From Chloroflexota bacterium (GTDB lineage: Bacteria > Chloroflexota > Anaerolineae > Anaerolineales > Villigracilaceae): a stretch of 6,839 nt of DNA. Location: assembly GCA_021796315.1 (NCBI GenBank), contig JAJYOH010000331.1:1-6839 (forward strand), written 5' to 3'. Below are positions 6,083 through 6,839 of this stretch, one piece after another (within the stretch, counting starts at the first letter, position 1; every line of letters starts with the position of its first letter). The notes beneath the pieces are model-generated. The model had not been told where the DNA came from and made no database searches. It was given only the letters and a program-made list of their open reading frames with translations. The translations under genes were made by a program, and so were the position numbers.

Positions 6083-6589
6083 TTACCAACCCGAGATATA
6101 AGGACCCCATTCGCCGTTATCTGAAAGATGCCGCCCAAAGATATAAGCCGCGTTTGCGGGCGGTTCCGCAGGAATGTGTGCAAGGCGCATGTGCGCCTCT
6201 TCCATACTGCGCCCGCCTTTGCGATGATTACAGGCCGAACAAGCTGTTACCAGATTCGTCCATTTGTGCTGCCCACCCATGTGGCGCGGAATGACGTGAT
6301 CCACGGTCAGGTTGATATTATGTCTCCCGCAATACTGACAGGTATAATTGTCGCGCCTGAAAACTTCACGGCGTGTTAATTTGACACGAGGACGCGGTCG
6401 ATGAATTTGAGTTTCCAGCCGGATGACCGAAGGGCGCGGAAGCAATTGACTAATCGTGCGGATGTGTCCGCGACCGTTCAAGATCATGTCGGCTTTGCCT
6501 GCAAGGATCAAACTGATGGCCCGTCGTGTTGAGCACACATGAATTGGCTCAAAATTAGCATTGAGTACCAGCACGGGTTCCTGCATCAT
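6083..6589 (-). CDS. HNH endonuclease family protein with four-cysteine zinc site
   Basis: The product is 168 residues, cytoplasmic, and has no membrane segments. The C-terminal half is a classic HNH module: CQYC (C84, C87) and CSAC (C117, C120) form the structural zinc site, and the catalytic beta-beta-alpha-metal fold is marked by VDHVIPRHMGG (96-106, D97-H98), N112 and N121. The N-terminal half starts with a block reading EPVLVLNANFEPIHVCSTRR (4-23), which I associate with a widespread bacterial family of small stand-alone HNH proteins of unresolved cellular role. No methyltransferase, restriction subunit, phage or toxin-immunity partner lies nearby, so defence or mobile function is not supported. 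The start is ATGATG: GAGG at 6591-6594 is one base from the first ATG but four from the second (6586), so the true start may be the second, giving 167 residues. It is convergent to the MBL gene and divergent from the epimerase gene. Confidence 0.9.
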   Translation of the reverse strand: MMQEPVLVLNANFEPIHVCSTRRAISLILAGKADMILNGRGHIRTISQLLPRPSVIRLETQIHRPRPRVKLTRREVFRRDNYTCQYCGRHNINLTVDHVIPRHMGGQHKWTNLVTACSACNHRKGGRSMEEAHMRLAHIPAEPPANAAYIFGRHLSDNGEWGPYISGW

Positions 6590-6610
6590 GCCTCAATTAA
6601 TGTGCATGAT
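6585..6610. repeat. Seven-base inverted repeat over the HNH start and -10
   Basis: ATCATGC (6585-6591) and GCATGAT (6604-6610) are perfect inverted copies separated by 12 AT-rich bases. One arm contains the HNH start codons and the other touches its -10 element. The position suits an operator for a dimeric regulator, though a chance repeat of this length is possible. Confidence 0.4.
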
Positions 6611-6637
6611 TATACTGCCAGTTATTGACTCCGGAAA
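6609..6637 (-). promoter_or_regulatory. Promoter of the HNH gene
   Basis: On the minus strand a perfect TATAAT lies at 6614-6609. Seventeen bases upstream is TTTCCG (6637-6632), a poor -35 with three of six matches. Transcription would begin at about 6602, leaving a leader of about 13-16 bases that carries GAGG. The -10 match is exact, but the -35 is weak. Confidence 0.45.
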
Positions 6638-6654
6638 TTTTTCTTAACTGCGCT

Positions 6655-6682
6655 TAAAATGATGCGTTTTTTCCAAATGGAG
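6655..6682 (+). promoter_or_regulatory. -10 element and ribosome binding site of the epimerase gene
   Basis: TAAAAT (6655-6660) is a five-of-six -10 match, and GGAG (6679-6682) lies seven bases before the ATG at 6690. TTGACT at 6625-6630 is a good -35 hexamer but is 24 bases from this -10, which is too far for a standard sigma-70 promoter. The ribosome binding site is the firmer part of this call and fixes the start codon. Confidence 0.4.
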
Positions 6683-6689
6683 TAGCGAA

Positions 6690-6839
6690 ATGAATGTGAT
6701 GATCGCGGGTGGCAGCGGTTTTTTGGGCCGCGCTCTTGTAAAATCCTTTCTTGCAGATGGGCATAAAGTTTTTGTCCTCACGCGTGGTTCGGCTTCCATT
6801 CCCGGCACGCAAACCGTGAAATGGGATGCAAGGACAACC
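6690..6839 (+). CDS. TIGR01777-type NAD(P)-dependent epimerase, 5' part only
   Basis: Fifty codons are visible before the window ends. They encode the start of a Rossmann-fold short-chain dehydrogenase: a beta strand MNVMIAG, then the nucleotide-binding GGSGFLG (7-13, glycines 7, 10 and 13), a helix with RALVKSFLADGHKV (14-27), a second strand ending in TRG (31-33), and VKWD (43-46). The spacing and the TRG/WD features resemble the TIGR01777 (YfcH, SulA-like) family, which is about 300 residues and whose substrate is not well defined. Other extended SDR families share the first motif, so the subfamily is a best guess. The ATG is supported by GGAG seven bases upstream. The gene is divergent from the HNH gene, with 100 bases between the two starts. 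Confidence 0.75.
   Translation, partial: MNVMIAGGSGFLGRALVKSFLADGHKVFVLTRGSASIPGTQTVKWDARTT

Noticed and set aside
6083..6589. The HNH gene as part of a defence island or homing element
   Set aside because: No methyltransferase, phage, intron or toxin gene is nearby, and the gene has a normal promoter and terminator among housekeeping genes.
5247..6660. Two TTGNCN hexamers (5247-5252 and 6625-6630), each exactly 24 bases from a TAAAAT, as a shared special promoter class
   Set aside because: A 24-base spacer is too long for sigma-70, the spacers share no other sequence, and two cases can be coincidence. Worth a genome-wide count but not claimed.

Overview
The window reads as an ordinary chromosomal stretch of a bacterium, most probably a member of the Chloroflexota (Anaerolineae-like). 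This is inferred from the flavour of the FtsK, Lgt and ABC/SpoIIM-type proteins, moderate base composition, short intergenic gaps and several genes without a clear Shine-Dalgarno; no taxonomic marker is present. Every main gene is complete except the last, which runs off the right edge, and possibly the first, whose upstream half is missing or interrupted.

Layout: (1) 25-1963 plus lgt to 2751 is a plus-strand envelope and division cluster: the motor and gamma-domain part of an FtsK/SpoIIIE DNA translocase, then a CDP-alcohol phosphatidyltransferase of the inositol-phosphate-synthase-like type, then lgt, which begins one base after the preceding stop codon. (2) 2863-5224 is a two-gene ABC exporter operon: an ATPase whose last 11 bases overlap the permease start, and a 477-residue permease. 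The permease appears to be a fusion of an ABC-2 membrane domain with a SpoIIM (DUF95) membrane domain. (3) 5288-6043 is an RNase Z-like metallo-beta-lactamase-fold hydrolase with an extended -10 element just upstream of its ATG, suggesting a leaderless mRNA. (4) 6083-6589 on the minus strand is a zinc-ribbon HNH endonuclease family protein, convergent with the hydrolase; the two share one hairpin terminator. (5) From 6690 a TIGR01777-type NAD(P)-dependent epimerase starts, divergent from the HNH gene across a 100-base promoter region.

The first three genes could act together at the membrane: chromosome segregation at the septum, phospholipid headgroup synthesis, and lipid modification of lipoproteins using phosphatidylglycerol as donor. 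The ABC pair is a self-contained export or envelope module. The last three genes look like unrelated housekeeping or orphan units. I see no CRISPR array, transposon, tRNA, rRNA or phage gene. The points most worth a second look are the ABC-2/SpoIIM fusion, the in-frame stop just before the conserved FtsK core, the Lgt active-site substitution and the likely leaderless gene.
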